From contig JALLOL010000148.1 of NCBI GenBank assembly GCA_027717875.1, positions 1 to 6,450 on the forward strand: 6,450 nucleotides of DNA, given 5' to 3'. Below are positions 1 to 5,095 of the stretch, in pieces. This DNA is from Acidobacteria bacterium AH-259-L09 (GTDB taxonomy: Bacteria > Acidobacteriota > UBA6911 > RPQK01). The notes under the pieces were generated by a model. It did not search any database. It saw nothing but the letters and a program-made list of their open reading frames with translations, and was not told the origin of the DNA. Position numbers and translations under genes: made by a program. The stretch's first letter is position 1. Each line of letters starts with the position of its first letter.

Positions 1-11
1 GAAACACATGA

Positions 12-96
12 TTAATGGGACAGGATATTAGGGGAAGGGGAGCCAGGCAACCATGCGGGTTCTGACTCCCCAAGGTCGTGAACTTTAACGGGACAG
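12..96. repeat. pair of 12-bp direct repeats TTAAYGGGACAG
   Basis: TTAATGGGACAG at 12-23 and TTAACGGGACAG at 85-96 differ at one base and lie 73 bp apart on the same strand. No gene is recognisable in 1-140. Short repeats of this sort occur at or near ends of insertion sequences, so the stretch may be a decayed element end, but no transposase fragment is visible to support that. Confidence 0.35.
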
Positions 97-140
97 CCTA
101 CTGTTCAAAAAACAAATGTTTAATTTACACCCCTGACGAG

Positions 141-168
141 AAAAAAGGCCCACTGTTCATGGGCCTTT
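141..168 (-). terminator. rho-independent terminator of the exported-protein gene
   Basis: Read on the minus strand, a perfect 9-bp stem (AAAGGCCCA / TGGGCCTTT, 144-152 with 160-168) closes a 7-base loop and runs straight into a T tract (141-146). It lies about 47 bases beyond the TAA at 216 and has the right orientation to end transcription of that gene. The A residues on the other side of the stem mean it could also work, more weakly, for plus-strand transcripts. Confidence 0.85.
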
Positions 169-215
169 CCGAGGACTCAATCCAGAAGGTTTTATTTACA
201 AGCTACTAAGAACGG

Positions 216-986
216 CTATTGTCCAGAGGGCACATAGCTCAAATCTGGACGATAGCGCAAGATGTCGCTCCGCGACGATCGGATAGTTCCATCAAAGGTT
301 TCAATTAGCGATTCTGCTTCCTGGCGACCCAGGACTTCTTCCAGCACAGCAGGGAACGGTTTCTCAGGCGGTGTGAGGCCAGCCCAGTTTTTCTTCGGCA
401 GAACCAGATTGAAAAGAGGTCCCTCTCCACCGGCCACCACTTGGCTCCAGAAATAGTAATTCGGCCAATTGGCTTTCTGAAGCGCCGCGTGGAATTTGCG
501 GGCACTGTACAGAAAGTCCGTTACCTTGGATTCGTGCACCTGGAAGGCAACAACGAGAACTAAAGGGAAAGACTTGGGATTAAAACCGCCCTCGGGCAAA
601 TAAGAAATGTCCTGGTGGAGGCGGGAAAACCAGCTGGTTATCGAATCCGCGTAAGGCCCTATCTTAGCTACCGCATCCGCCATGTCCCGCTCCCTGAATT
701 CAGCTTTTGAGTCAAAATCCTCCCAACGATGGGCGGGTGTTAGCGCTTCTTACTGACCGTATAGATCTCCAGTCTCGTACTGCCATAGGTGCCACGTCCA
801 AGTATCGTTTTGCTGACGATGCCACCCCACGTGTTGCTTAGAGGCTTCCTCAAGTTGTTGCGCCATCCCCGGTTTCGGTTTAATGCGGAAAAACTGTACG
901 ATTTCTCCAGGCTGCTCTTGTGCCAATACTGATGAAGAAAGAAGCACCACAGAAACCGCTGTTAAGAAAAGTCCTATCTTTTGCAT
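216..986 (-). pseudogene. exported protein of unknown function, interrupted by an in-frame TAA
   Basis: The reading frame is continuous from ATG at 986 to the stop at 216-218 except for one TAA codon at 750-752. The 5' part (78 residues) starts at an ATG preceded by GGAGGAGG; an upstream in-frame start at 1025 has no such site. It begins with a typical signal peptide (hydrophobic stretch about residues 4-20, likely cut after VLA, residue 22), so the product would be exported. The next 22 sense codons lead, still in frame, to an ATG at 683 and 155 more residues. Conserved-looking stretches include WTWHLWQYETGDLYGQ just before the stop and HRWEDFDSKAEF just after it, so both halves read as one protein of about 255 residues. 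I recognise the overall pattern as a family of secreted hypothetical proteins without known function. A GGGAG six bases before the ATG at 683 could allow reinitiation, but that product would lack the signal peptide. Confidence 0.75.
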
Positions 987-1086
987 TGTTATCCTCCTCC
1001 TTGGTGAAGTTGATTGAAAGGACAAGAAAACCCGGTCAGAAGCTTATCCTAGGGTAGAGTAGACATCAACAACTTTCGTTAACGGA

Positions 1087-1100
1087 GATCAGTGCTGATC
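1087..1100. repeat. perfect 6-bp dyad GATCAG-TG-CTGATC
   Basis: A perfect inverted repeat with a two-base centre lies in the short gap between the recombinase gene and the exported-protein gene. No T tract follows on either strand, so it is not a convincing terminator. It could be a protein-binding site. Confidence 0.3.
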
Positions 1101-1138
1101 CAGTGCGAAAAAGATGCCTTATCCACCAACGGCAAAGA

Positions 1139-1723
1139 TTAAAGTGGGGCTCCATCTTTGAGAATCTTTGCAATCTTCGTATGAGAGACACCAACTTGTT
1201 TAGCGATGGCTCTTAGACTCAATCTCTCCGATCTTAGCCGCTGGATCTCTTGAACGTCTGCCGATAACTCTGGCCGTCCCAGCTTCTTCCCATTCTCCTT
1301 GGCCCTTCTCAATCCGGCCTTCACCCTCTCGGCGATGATGTCGCGCTCCAGTTGGGCGACAGCGCTGATGATGGTAAAGATTGCAGCGCCAAGGGGCGAA
1401 CTGGTATCGATGTTCTCCTGAAAGCTCACAAAATCAATGCCCAGGTTTCTGAACTCCTCCAAGGCTAGGATCAGATGCTTAGTCGATCTGGCAAACCGGT
1501 CGAAGCGCCAGCACAGCACCACATCAAATTTTCGCTTCTTGGCATCATTCATCAGCTCGTTGAGGGCTGGCCTGTTGTCCTTGGTGCCGGTCACACCATC
1601 ACAATATTCTCTAAGGATCTCCCAGCCCCGATCCGAGACGTAGCGGCGCAGGTCCAGCAGCTGATTCTCATTGGTCTGCGCCGTTGCCTTTGAGACTCGG
1701 GCATAGACGGCAATTCTCTTCAT
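1139..1723 (-). CDS. serine recombinase (resolvase/invertase family)
   Basis: The 194-residue protein matches a small serine recombinase in length and domain order. The N-terminal catalytic domain begins with YARVS (residues 7-11: Arg9 and the nucleophile Ser11). It continues through D42-G43 and R51 to the signature DRFAR (75-79, active-site Asp75, Arg76, Arg79). A long helix around QLERDIIAERVKAGL (124-138) follows, then the linker GKKLGRP and a helix-turn-helix at about 155-187. Such enzymes cut both strands at a two-base crossover, with a 5'-phosphoserine link, to resolve, invert or integrate DNA. The start overlaps the stop of the ArdC gene by four bases (ATGA), and AAGGAGGG lies seven bases upstream, so translation is probably coupled. 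Sequence alone does not say whether it acts as resolvase or invertase. No large C-terminal integrase domain is present. A weak TGCC/GGCA stem followed by T residues lies just past the stop. Confidence 0.93.
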   Translation of the reverse strand: MKRIAVYARVSKATAQTNENQLLDLRRYVSDRGWEILREYCDGVTGTKDNRPALNELMNDAKKRKFDVVLCWRFDRFARSTKHLILALEEFRNLGIDFVSFQENIDTSSPLGAAIFTIISAVAQLERDIIAERVKAGLRRAKENGKKLGRPELSADVQEIQRLRSERLSLRAIAKQVGVSHTKIAKILKDGAPL

Positions 1724-2571
1724 TGGTCGGCCCTCCTTAGGATGAAATCAGCAGCCTTCTGAGCCTGAGCGGCAGCAAAGATCACCATTCGCTTGTCATT
1801 GCGAAGCTTTCTCAGCCAGCCTTGGATATAGGCAGCTGAGTTGTCCAGTGTTCTGTTTTCAATCCGGCAGTGACCGCACAGAAAGGCGGCGCCCATTTCT
1901 GCTAGCAGCTCCTCCTGGGAGTAATCCTTGGATCCGAATGCAGCCAATTTCTCGGTGTCCAATCGTCCCAATCTGGATTGATGGCCAGTGCTGTGAATCA
2001 GCTCGTGAAAGATGGTGCTGTAATACTCGGCATCTCCTGTAAAGACTTCTGCCGGCGGCATATGAACGGTATCGGTAGAGGGTCGGTAATATGCTTGTGT
2101 TGCTCCAGATTCAACGAATGGGAGTTCAGGCATCCCCCCCTGTACTACTTTTTCCGCTTCGTCGATTGGGTGGAATTCTCGGACATTGTCCTGCGCTGGG
2201 ATCTTATCCTCCGGAATGTCCTCGCACTGATCGATGTTGAAGACTCGGTAGTATCTCAGGACAGGATAAGATTCCCTTTCCCCGTCTTCGTTTTCCTTGT
2301 CAATCCACTTCCAGAAGACAACAGGAGTAGATTTCTCGCCTTGCCGAACGTGTCCACCCAGGGCTTTAGCCTGTTTGAACGTGATCCAGTAGGGGTTGGC
2401 GTATCCCATGCAACCCAGCATGAATACGTTGATGCCGCGGTATTCTTTCTTGGATACCACGTTCTTCGGCATCTCAGTTGACCAGGGCTGTCGCCAGGGA
2501 ATAACTCCCTGTTCAAGCTTTTCCAGGATTTTGTTTGTGATAACTTCGTAGGCTAGACTGTTTGCAGCCAT
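1720..2571 (-). CDS. ArdC-like antirestriction protein with zincin-like peptidase domain
   Basis: The 283-residue protein has the two-part plan of ArdC proteins. An N-terminal single-stranded-DNA-binding domain (about residues 5-115; note GVIPWRQPW at 22-30 and YRGINVFML at 44-52) is followed by a zincin-like metallopeptidase domain. The latter carries HELIH at 189-193, with the expected downstream acidic ligand in EELLAEMGAAFL (220-231). The length is close to that usual for the family. ArdC proteins enter recipient cells with plasmid DNA and protect it against restriction; a direct role for the peptidase is less certain. The start ATG at 2571 follows AAGGAGG with five bases between, so the start is secure. 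It is first in an operon with the serine recombinase, with which it overlaps by four bases. No relaxase or conjugation gene is visible, so the pair looks like cargo or a remnant of a mobile island. Confidence 0.9.
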   Translation of the reverse strand: MAANSLAYEVITNKILEKLEQGVIPWRQPWSTEMPKNVVSKKEYRGINVFMLGCMGYANPYWITFKQAKALGGHVRQGEKSTPVVFWKWIDKENEDGERESYPVLRYYRVFNIDQCEDIPEDKIPAQDNVREFHPIDEAEKVVQGGMPELPFVESGATQAYYRPSTDTVHMPPAEVFTGDAEYYSTIFHELIHSTGHQSRLGRLDTEKLAAFGSKDYSQEELLAEMGAAFLCGHCRIENRTLDNSAAYIQGWLRKLRNDKRMVIFAAAQAQKAADFILRRADQ

Positions 2572-2601
2572 TGCAACCTCCTTCGTAGGTTGTGACGGTC
2601 A

Positions 2602-2635
2602 GGACCTGTTGGCTGTCCTATCAGCTGGCAGGTCC
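2602..2635. promoter_or_regulatory. hairpin in the leader upstream of the ArdC gene
   Basis: GGACCTG at 2602-2608 and CAGGTCC at 2629-2635 are perfect inverted repeats. On a plus-strand RNA the stem extends to 14 bp, with three G-U pairs and a 6-base loop. On the minus-strand mRNA leading to the ArdC gene it is a 7-bp stem, a 3x3 mismatch and a 4-bp stem. The G-U pattern hints that a plus-strand RNA or single strand may be the relevant form, but a role in the ArdC leader is equally possible. There is no T tract, so it is not an intrinsic terminator. Confidence 0.35.
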
Positions 2636-2668
2636 GCTTCTCCGTCAGGTTAACGTTTCATGCTTCCC

Positions 2669-2699
2669 ATTGTCGTGCCAATCCTGTGAGGGCTGTCAA
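2669..2699 (-). promoter_or_regulatory. candidate promoter of the ArdC-recombinase operon
   Basis: On the minus strand there is a perfect -35 word TTGACA (2694-2699), then 19 bases, then GACAAT (2669-2674; four of six matches to TATAAT). The spacing is longer than the ideal 17. The -35 word lies inside a 5-bp dyad (GGGCT/AGCCC, 2690-2703). It would give a leader of roughly 90 bases before the ArdC start. Confidence 0.4.
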
Positions 2700-2713
2700 G
2701 CCCACTTATCTCT

Positions 2714-2745
2714 AGTACCCGTACTTGTACCTATGCGCGGGTACT
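2714..2745. promoter_or_regulatory. inverted repeat AGTACCCG-N16-CGGGTACT, possible operator
   Basis: Perfect 8-bp arms (2714-2721 and 2738-2745) are separated by 16 bases, and a third related word (GTACTTGTACC) lies between them. The repeat starts 14 bases upstream of the candidate -35 box of the ArdC operon, a usual place for a regulator site. No regulator gene is seen in the window. Confidence 0.35.
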
Positions 2746-2817
2746 TGTCTTTTGTTGCCCGGTCGCTTTGGTCGGTTTGCTTGTCAGTCCTGGCCCTGAC
2801 ATGAATCATCGGGGTCT

Positions 2818-2902
2818 CGCGTGTGTGCGGTCGTCATCACGCTAGCGCGTGTGTCTACTGTCTGTGAACCCGCGTGCCCGTTAAACAGTTCTTCTGCGCG
2901 TG
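2818..2902 (+). repeat. four CGCGTG words spaced 25-28 bp
   Basis: CGCGTG occurs at 2818-2823, 2846-2851, 2871-2876 and 2897-2902, so successive starts are 28, 25 and 26 bases apart and all are on the plus strand. The first two extend to GCGTGTGT; the last two share GCGTGC. The spacing of about 2.5 helical turns resembles an array of protein-binding sites or short iterons, but the shared word is only six bases long. Confidence 0.3.
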
Positions 2903-3029
2903 CAGGGACTAGAATCCTTTATCAGCACCAGGGGCAGGGTCACCCTCGGGGGTGGGGGTCAACCACGTATAGGGGTACCTAACCCTCAGGAATTTTTCAT
3001 CAAAATAACACTCCAAGATCAGGTTCTAG

Positions 3030-3185
3030 TTAGCCACGTCCTTCAGCAACGCGCTCAAGACCCTGGAGAAAAGATTCAAGTTCAACCTGTTCAGGCTGAA
3101 GTTTGGAGTCGGCGTCATGCTGGGCATCAACCGCGATGGGCGAGCGGATGCGATGGTGGGGTTGGGTATTTTTTACGAGTTTTGA
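3030..3185 (+). pseudogene. possible coding remnant with a beta-strand-like C-terminus
   Basis: An open frame between TAG at 3027 and TGA at 3183 has a protein-like translation ending in GRADAMVGLGIFYEF. Alternating hydrophobic residues and a terminal Phe resemble the last strand of an outer-membrane protein. There is no start codon near the 5' end; the first ATG is at 3117. Stops at 3006 and 3027 in the same frame interrupt any upstream extension. It overlaps the start of the next remnant in another frame. I do not recognise a family, and the stretch may be a decayed gene end or chance. Confidence 0.25.
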
Positions 3186-3460
3186 AGAGACTGTTCGAAA
3201 ATCACTTCTGGCCCGCGAATGGCAACGAAGGTTTCAAGAGTCACTTGGTCGCCATGATCAACAGATTGATCGGCTGTTGACGGGACTGGAAGAGGAAAAA
3301 AAGAACAGGATAGAAGCCGAAAGAGCGTTTCGAGAAGAACCTTAAAACAATGCAAAAAGAGGTTTACAAGATGGCCGCCAAGTTGGGTGCAATCATTGGT
3401 GGCATTATTGTATTGGTAGGTGCGATTGCTAGCTATCTTCTTCCAAAGATCTTTTCTTAG
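3148..3460 (+). pseudogene. coiled-coil plus C-terminal transmembrane protein, frameshifted
   Basis: The frame starting at ATG 3148 encodes a charged helical segment (REWQRRFQESL and HDQQIDRLLTGLEEEKKN are visible, with heptad-like spacing) and stops at 3343-3345. The next frame, with ATG at 3350 and stop TAG at 3458-3460, continues with MQKEVYKMAAKLGAI and a strongly hydrophobic segment ending SYLLPKIFS. Skipping one C in the CC at 3340-3341 joins them smoothly as FREE-LKTMQKEV, so one inserted base probably broke a single gene of about 100 residues. A coiled coil followed by a tail anchor resembles small phage-type membrane proteins such as the XhlA-like family, but that is only a resemblance. 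The start is uncertain because no Shine-Dalgarno sequence is seen. Alternatively the last 36 residues could be a separate small protein. Confidence 0.45.
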
Positions 3461-3502
3461 ATTCTCTCAGAGGCCGAGTTGGTGATGTGAGGGTGTGCCT
3501 TA

Positions 3503-3564
3503 CACTAACTCCACAAAGGCAATGTTTTGATAGAGAGTAAATCCTTTAGAAGTAGGAGTTAGAG
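3503..3564 (-). other. degenerate attC-like inverted repeat
   Basis: CTAACTCC (3505-3512) and GGAGTTAG (3555-3562) form a perfect 8-bp outer stem, and AAAGG (3515-3519) with CCTTT (3543-3547) an inner stem, around a 23-base loop. Read on the minus strand the ends are CTCTAAC and GTTAGTG, close to the RYYYAAC and GTTRRRY boxes of integron attC sites, and the size (62 bp) fits. The spacing between outer and inner stem is uneven and the loop is large, so this is a weak case. Confidence 0.3.
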
Positions 3565-3626
3565 AGAATAGACAGATCTATTCCTCGTCGAAATCACAGT
3601 GAATCATCGGCCGCCTCCCATCTAAT

Positions 3627-3640
3627 TCCTATATATAGGA
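3627..3640. repeat. 14-bp perfect palindrome TCCTATATATAGGA
   Basis: The palindrome lies 32 bases beyond the stop of the DUF4760-like gene. A second small dyad, GACAC-AA-GTGTC, follows at 3653-3664. Neither is followed by a T tract on the minus strand, so they are not clear terminators. Confidence 0.4.
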
Positions 3641-3671
3641 TGCAAAATGTCAGACACAAGTGTCAAGTCTA

Positions 3672-4358
3672 TTATTTCCACCGATCGAACAGCTTTTCAA
3701 AATCCTGCCATATTCTAGGTCTATTTAGCCTTCTTCTTCGGTCGGTGATCCATGGAGAGAGGGTATTGTAGCAAATAAGAACCATTGTCTTGAAAAATCG
3801 TTTAAGAGTTTCCTCATCAGCCGTCTTCGTGCTCACTGCTATGCTCATTTCCTCAAAGAAGTTAAGAACAGCGAGTACGGCTTCTTTCAAATCTACCTGC
3901 TTCTCTAGAATTTGATCAATCTGATCTGGAGCTTTACCTTTTGCGCTTCTTCGTGCAAAGCCGTAGGTTTTTCTTATTTCTTCTAAACGTGGATCATTCC
4001 AACGACGAGCAAAATCGAACGCTCCGGCGACTCGCCTTGCCTCCACCTCTGCTTGTCTTTGAGCAGCCGCGCTTGCCAGTCCTCTTCCGACGTAGATCGC
4101 ACTCAATATGCCTGCGGCTACTCCAGCCGCAATGGCCAAGAATTGCACGGTCTTGCTGTAATCAAAATACCAATAAGCCAGAGTCAGTATAACGACGGCA
4201 ATTCCCAGAGCGACCGAGTAGTTAACAGGAAATCGGATCTCCACAAATTGGCTGATGGGCTTGTCGGCATCTTTTACCTTGGACCTGAACAATTTCATCT
4301 CTTTATAGGGCTCCCACGTTCCACCTGTCAACGAAAACCCGCCTCTTCTTATCGGCAC
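3672..4358 (-). CDS. DUF4760-like membrane protein
   Basis: The 228-residue product has two hydrophobic segments (about residues 47-65 and 70-91), then a cytoplasmic helical domain. That domain carries ARRWNDPRLEEIRK (117-130), LNFFEEMSIAV (165-175), ETLKRFF (183-189) and a C-terminal PWITDRRRR...W..FEKL..RW pattern. This order (membrane anchor, RW, NFFEE, FF, RW end) is what I know from DUF4760 proteins, whose function is not established. The start is uncertain. GTG at 4358 gives the full length but has a poor ribosome-binding site. ATG at 4298 (residue 21) removes a charged leader and still leaves both membrane segments; a GGGAG lies about 12 bases before it. The gene shares the leftward orientation of the cassette genes to its right and may itself lie in a cassette. 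Confidence 0.75.
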   Translation of the reverse strand: MPIRRGGFSLTGGTWEPYKEMKLFRSKVKDADKPISQFVEIRFPVNYSVALGIAVVILTLAYWYFDYSKTVQFLAIAAGVAAGILSAIYVGRGLASAAAQRQAEVEARRVAGAFDFARRWNDPRLEEIRKTYGFARRSAKGKAPDQIDQILEKQVDLKEAVLAVLNFFEEMSIAVSTKTADEETLKRFFKTMVLICYNTLSPWITDRRRRLNRPRIWQDFEKLFDRWK

Positions 4359-4670
4359 AGTCGCCCTGGGGCTTTAGGATTTTCTTGGTGAATAAGCGAG
4401 ATAGTTTCTTCATCAGTGAAACAACCACCGCCCGTCTGCGTGTTATATCCAAGCGCGGTTTTCCAACAACCAAGCGATTTATATTTCTTCCCTATGGGAA
4501 ACCGCGCACTAACATCCGGAACCCTCAAAAGGCTGCCCCATCTGGGTCTAGGAGGCCCGATGACTCAAAGGCACCCCCATTCCCCAAGTGGGACGACAAA
4601 ACATCCTATCCCAATCTCCAGCGACCTTCAATGAATACGAAGAAGACTTCGTGACTTTCTTTCAGAGAGC
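4359..4670. other. 312-bp spacer without a recognisable gene
   Basis: The plus-strand frame 4385-4654 encodes a basic, proline-rich sequence without a ribosome-binding site or recognisable motif and is probably chance. The spacer contains a strong inverted repeat (GCGCGGTTTTCC at 4453-4464 with GGAAACCGCGC at 4497-4507), the word CACTAAC at 4507-4513 and a small hairpin ACGAAG-AAGA-CTTCGT at 4637-4652. Confidence 0.5.
4453..4507. repeat. inverted repeat GCGCGGTTTTCC / GGAAACCGCGC
   Basis: Arms of 12 and 11 bases pair with one bulged base and enclose 32 bases. Outside them GTTA (4442-4445) and TAAC (4510-4513) also pair. The order GTTA...TAAC is opposite to an attC site, so it is not one. It could form a stable hairpin in the leader of the DUF4760-like gene. 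Confidence 0.5.
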
Positions 4671-5041
4671 CTAGTAAAGCACCTCATGCCCTTTGTAAGC
4701 AGCATCTACCGCTAAACCGACCGCTGCGCCACCGCCAATCAAAAGCCCTAAAAACGCCCCTACTTCTGCTGATAGATTTACGTCAGAACGGGCGCCAATT
4801 ATGATGATGGGAATAAGGGATATTGCCCCACCGACTCCTGCTCCGATTAAGATGCCATTTACAAGACTGTCCCCCATCTTTTCGGCACTGACGATCTTGC
4901 GGACTTCCGATTTCGGAAACCTTCTTTCGCTTCCACTCTGATCAGTGACCGTCAGGTCGTCGGGTCCGGAGCACCGGCCTTGAAAGTGACGATGATCCCT
5001 TTTCCGGCTGGCTGACTATCCAGTTTTTCCCACTCAGCTAA
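4671..5041 (-). pseudogene. cassette gene for a glycine-zipper membrane protein, no start and frameshifted
   Basis: The clear part is the C-terminal 68 residues (from an ATG at 4877): two hydrophobic, glycine-rich segments (GILIGAGVGGAISL and AFLGLLIGGGAAVGLAV) ending KGHEVLY. The same frame stays open upstream to about 4961 and reads DDLTVTDQSGSERRFPKSEV, which clearly belongs to the same protein. A different frame from 5041 to about 4964 reads LAEWEKLDSQPAGKGIIVTF. Joined, they give about 122 residues with a small beta-rich N-terminal domain (GxxVxF...LTV...RxxPKSEVRKI, Sm-like in pattern) plus a glycine-zipper membrane tail, a plan I know from unnamed bacterial proteins. A base change in the CCC run near 4962-4964 breaks the frame. 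No start codon precedes the first part: coding sequence begins at the attC crossover point itself. It looks like a decayed, 5'-truncated cassette gene; the piece from 4877 could still be made as a short peptide. Confidence 0.6.
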
Positions 5042-5095
5042 CGCTGCGGTTCACCGGCGGCCTTTCAGGCCGTCCGAGGGAGCCGCTTATTATGC
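5036..5095 (-). other. integron attC recombination site B
   Basis: On the minus strand the site runs from the R'' box GCATAAT (5089-5095) to the R' box GTTAGCT (5036-5042). Between them lies an imperfect hairpin: GCGG...CGGCCT (5046-5063) pairs with AGGCCG...CCGC (5067-5086) around TTC, with unpaired bases as expected for a folded attC. The crossover would fall between G5042 and T5041. The site starts 15 bases beyond the stop codon of the gene at 5111. The 60-bp length fits the known range. R'' ends in AAT rather than the usual AAC. Confidence 0.8.

Larger units (their letters stand above)
2572..3029. other. intergenic control region rich in dyads, no gene seen
   Basis: No convincing gene is present. 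Open plus-strand frames here lack a Shine-Dalgarno sequence and have cysteine/serine-rich low-complexity translations. The stretch holds, from left to right: the ArdC ribosome-binding site, a leader hairpin (2602-2635), a candidate promoter (2669-2699) overlapping a small dyad (2690-2703), an 8-bp inverted repeat (2714-2745), a 6-bp inverted repeat TGTCAG/CTGACA (2782-2801), a small hairpin (2838-2851) and four spaced CGCGTG words (2818-2902). A G-rich patch lies at about 2931-2960. Confidence 0.6.

Noticed and set aside
750..752. Recoding of the in-frame stop as selenocysteine or pyrrolysine
   Set aside because: The codon is TAA, not TGA or TAG, so a nonsense mutation or sequence error is the simpler explanation.
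1087..1100. Dyad GATCAG-TG-CTGATC as the recombinase's crossover site
   Set aside because: The two-base centre is suggestive, but there is only one short copy and no accessory sites; kept only as an unexplained dyad.
1978..2481. Long plus-strand frame opposite the ArdC gene
   Set aside because: It lies wholly antisense to a gene with recognised catalytic motifs and has no start signal; a codon-bias shadow. The same holds for antisense frames over the recombinase gene and over 5791-6353.
2592..2804. Plus-strand open frame of 70 codons upstream of the ArdC gene
   Set aside because: No ribosome-binding site, Cys/Ser/Leu-rich translation without motif, and it crosses the promoter and dyads of the ArdC operon.
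2900..3280. Plus-strand open frame of 126 codons
   Set aside because: No Shine-Dalgarno sequence and an unstructured, motif-free translation; the two other plus-strand frames across 3030-3340 look more protein-like.
4442..4513. Inverted repeat with GTTA and TAAC ends considered as an attC site
   Set aside because: attC sites read TAAC first and GTTA last on either strand; here the order is reversed.
4385..4654. Plus-strand open frame of 89 codons
   Set aside because: Basic, proline-rich low-complexity product, no ribosome-binding site, and it spans a strong inverted repeat.
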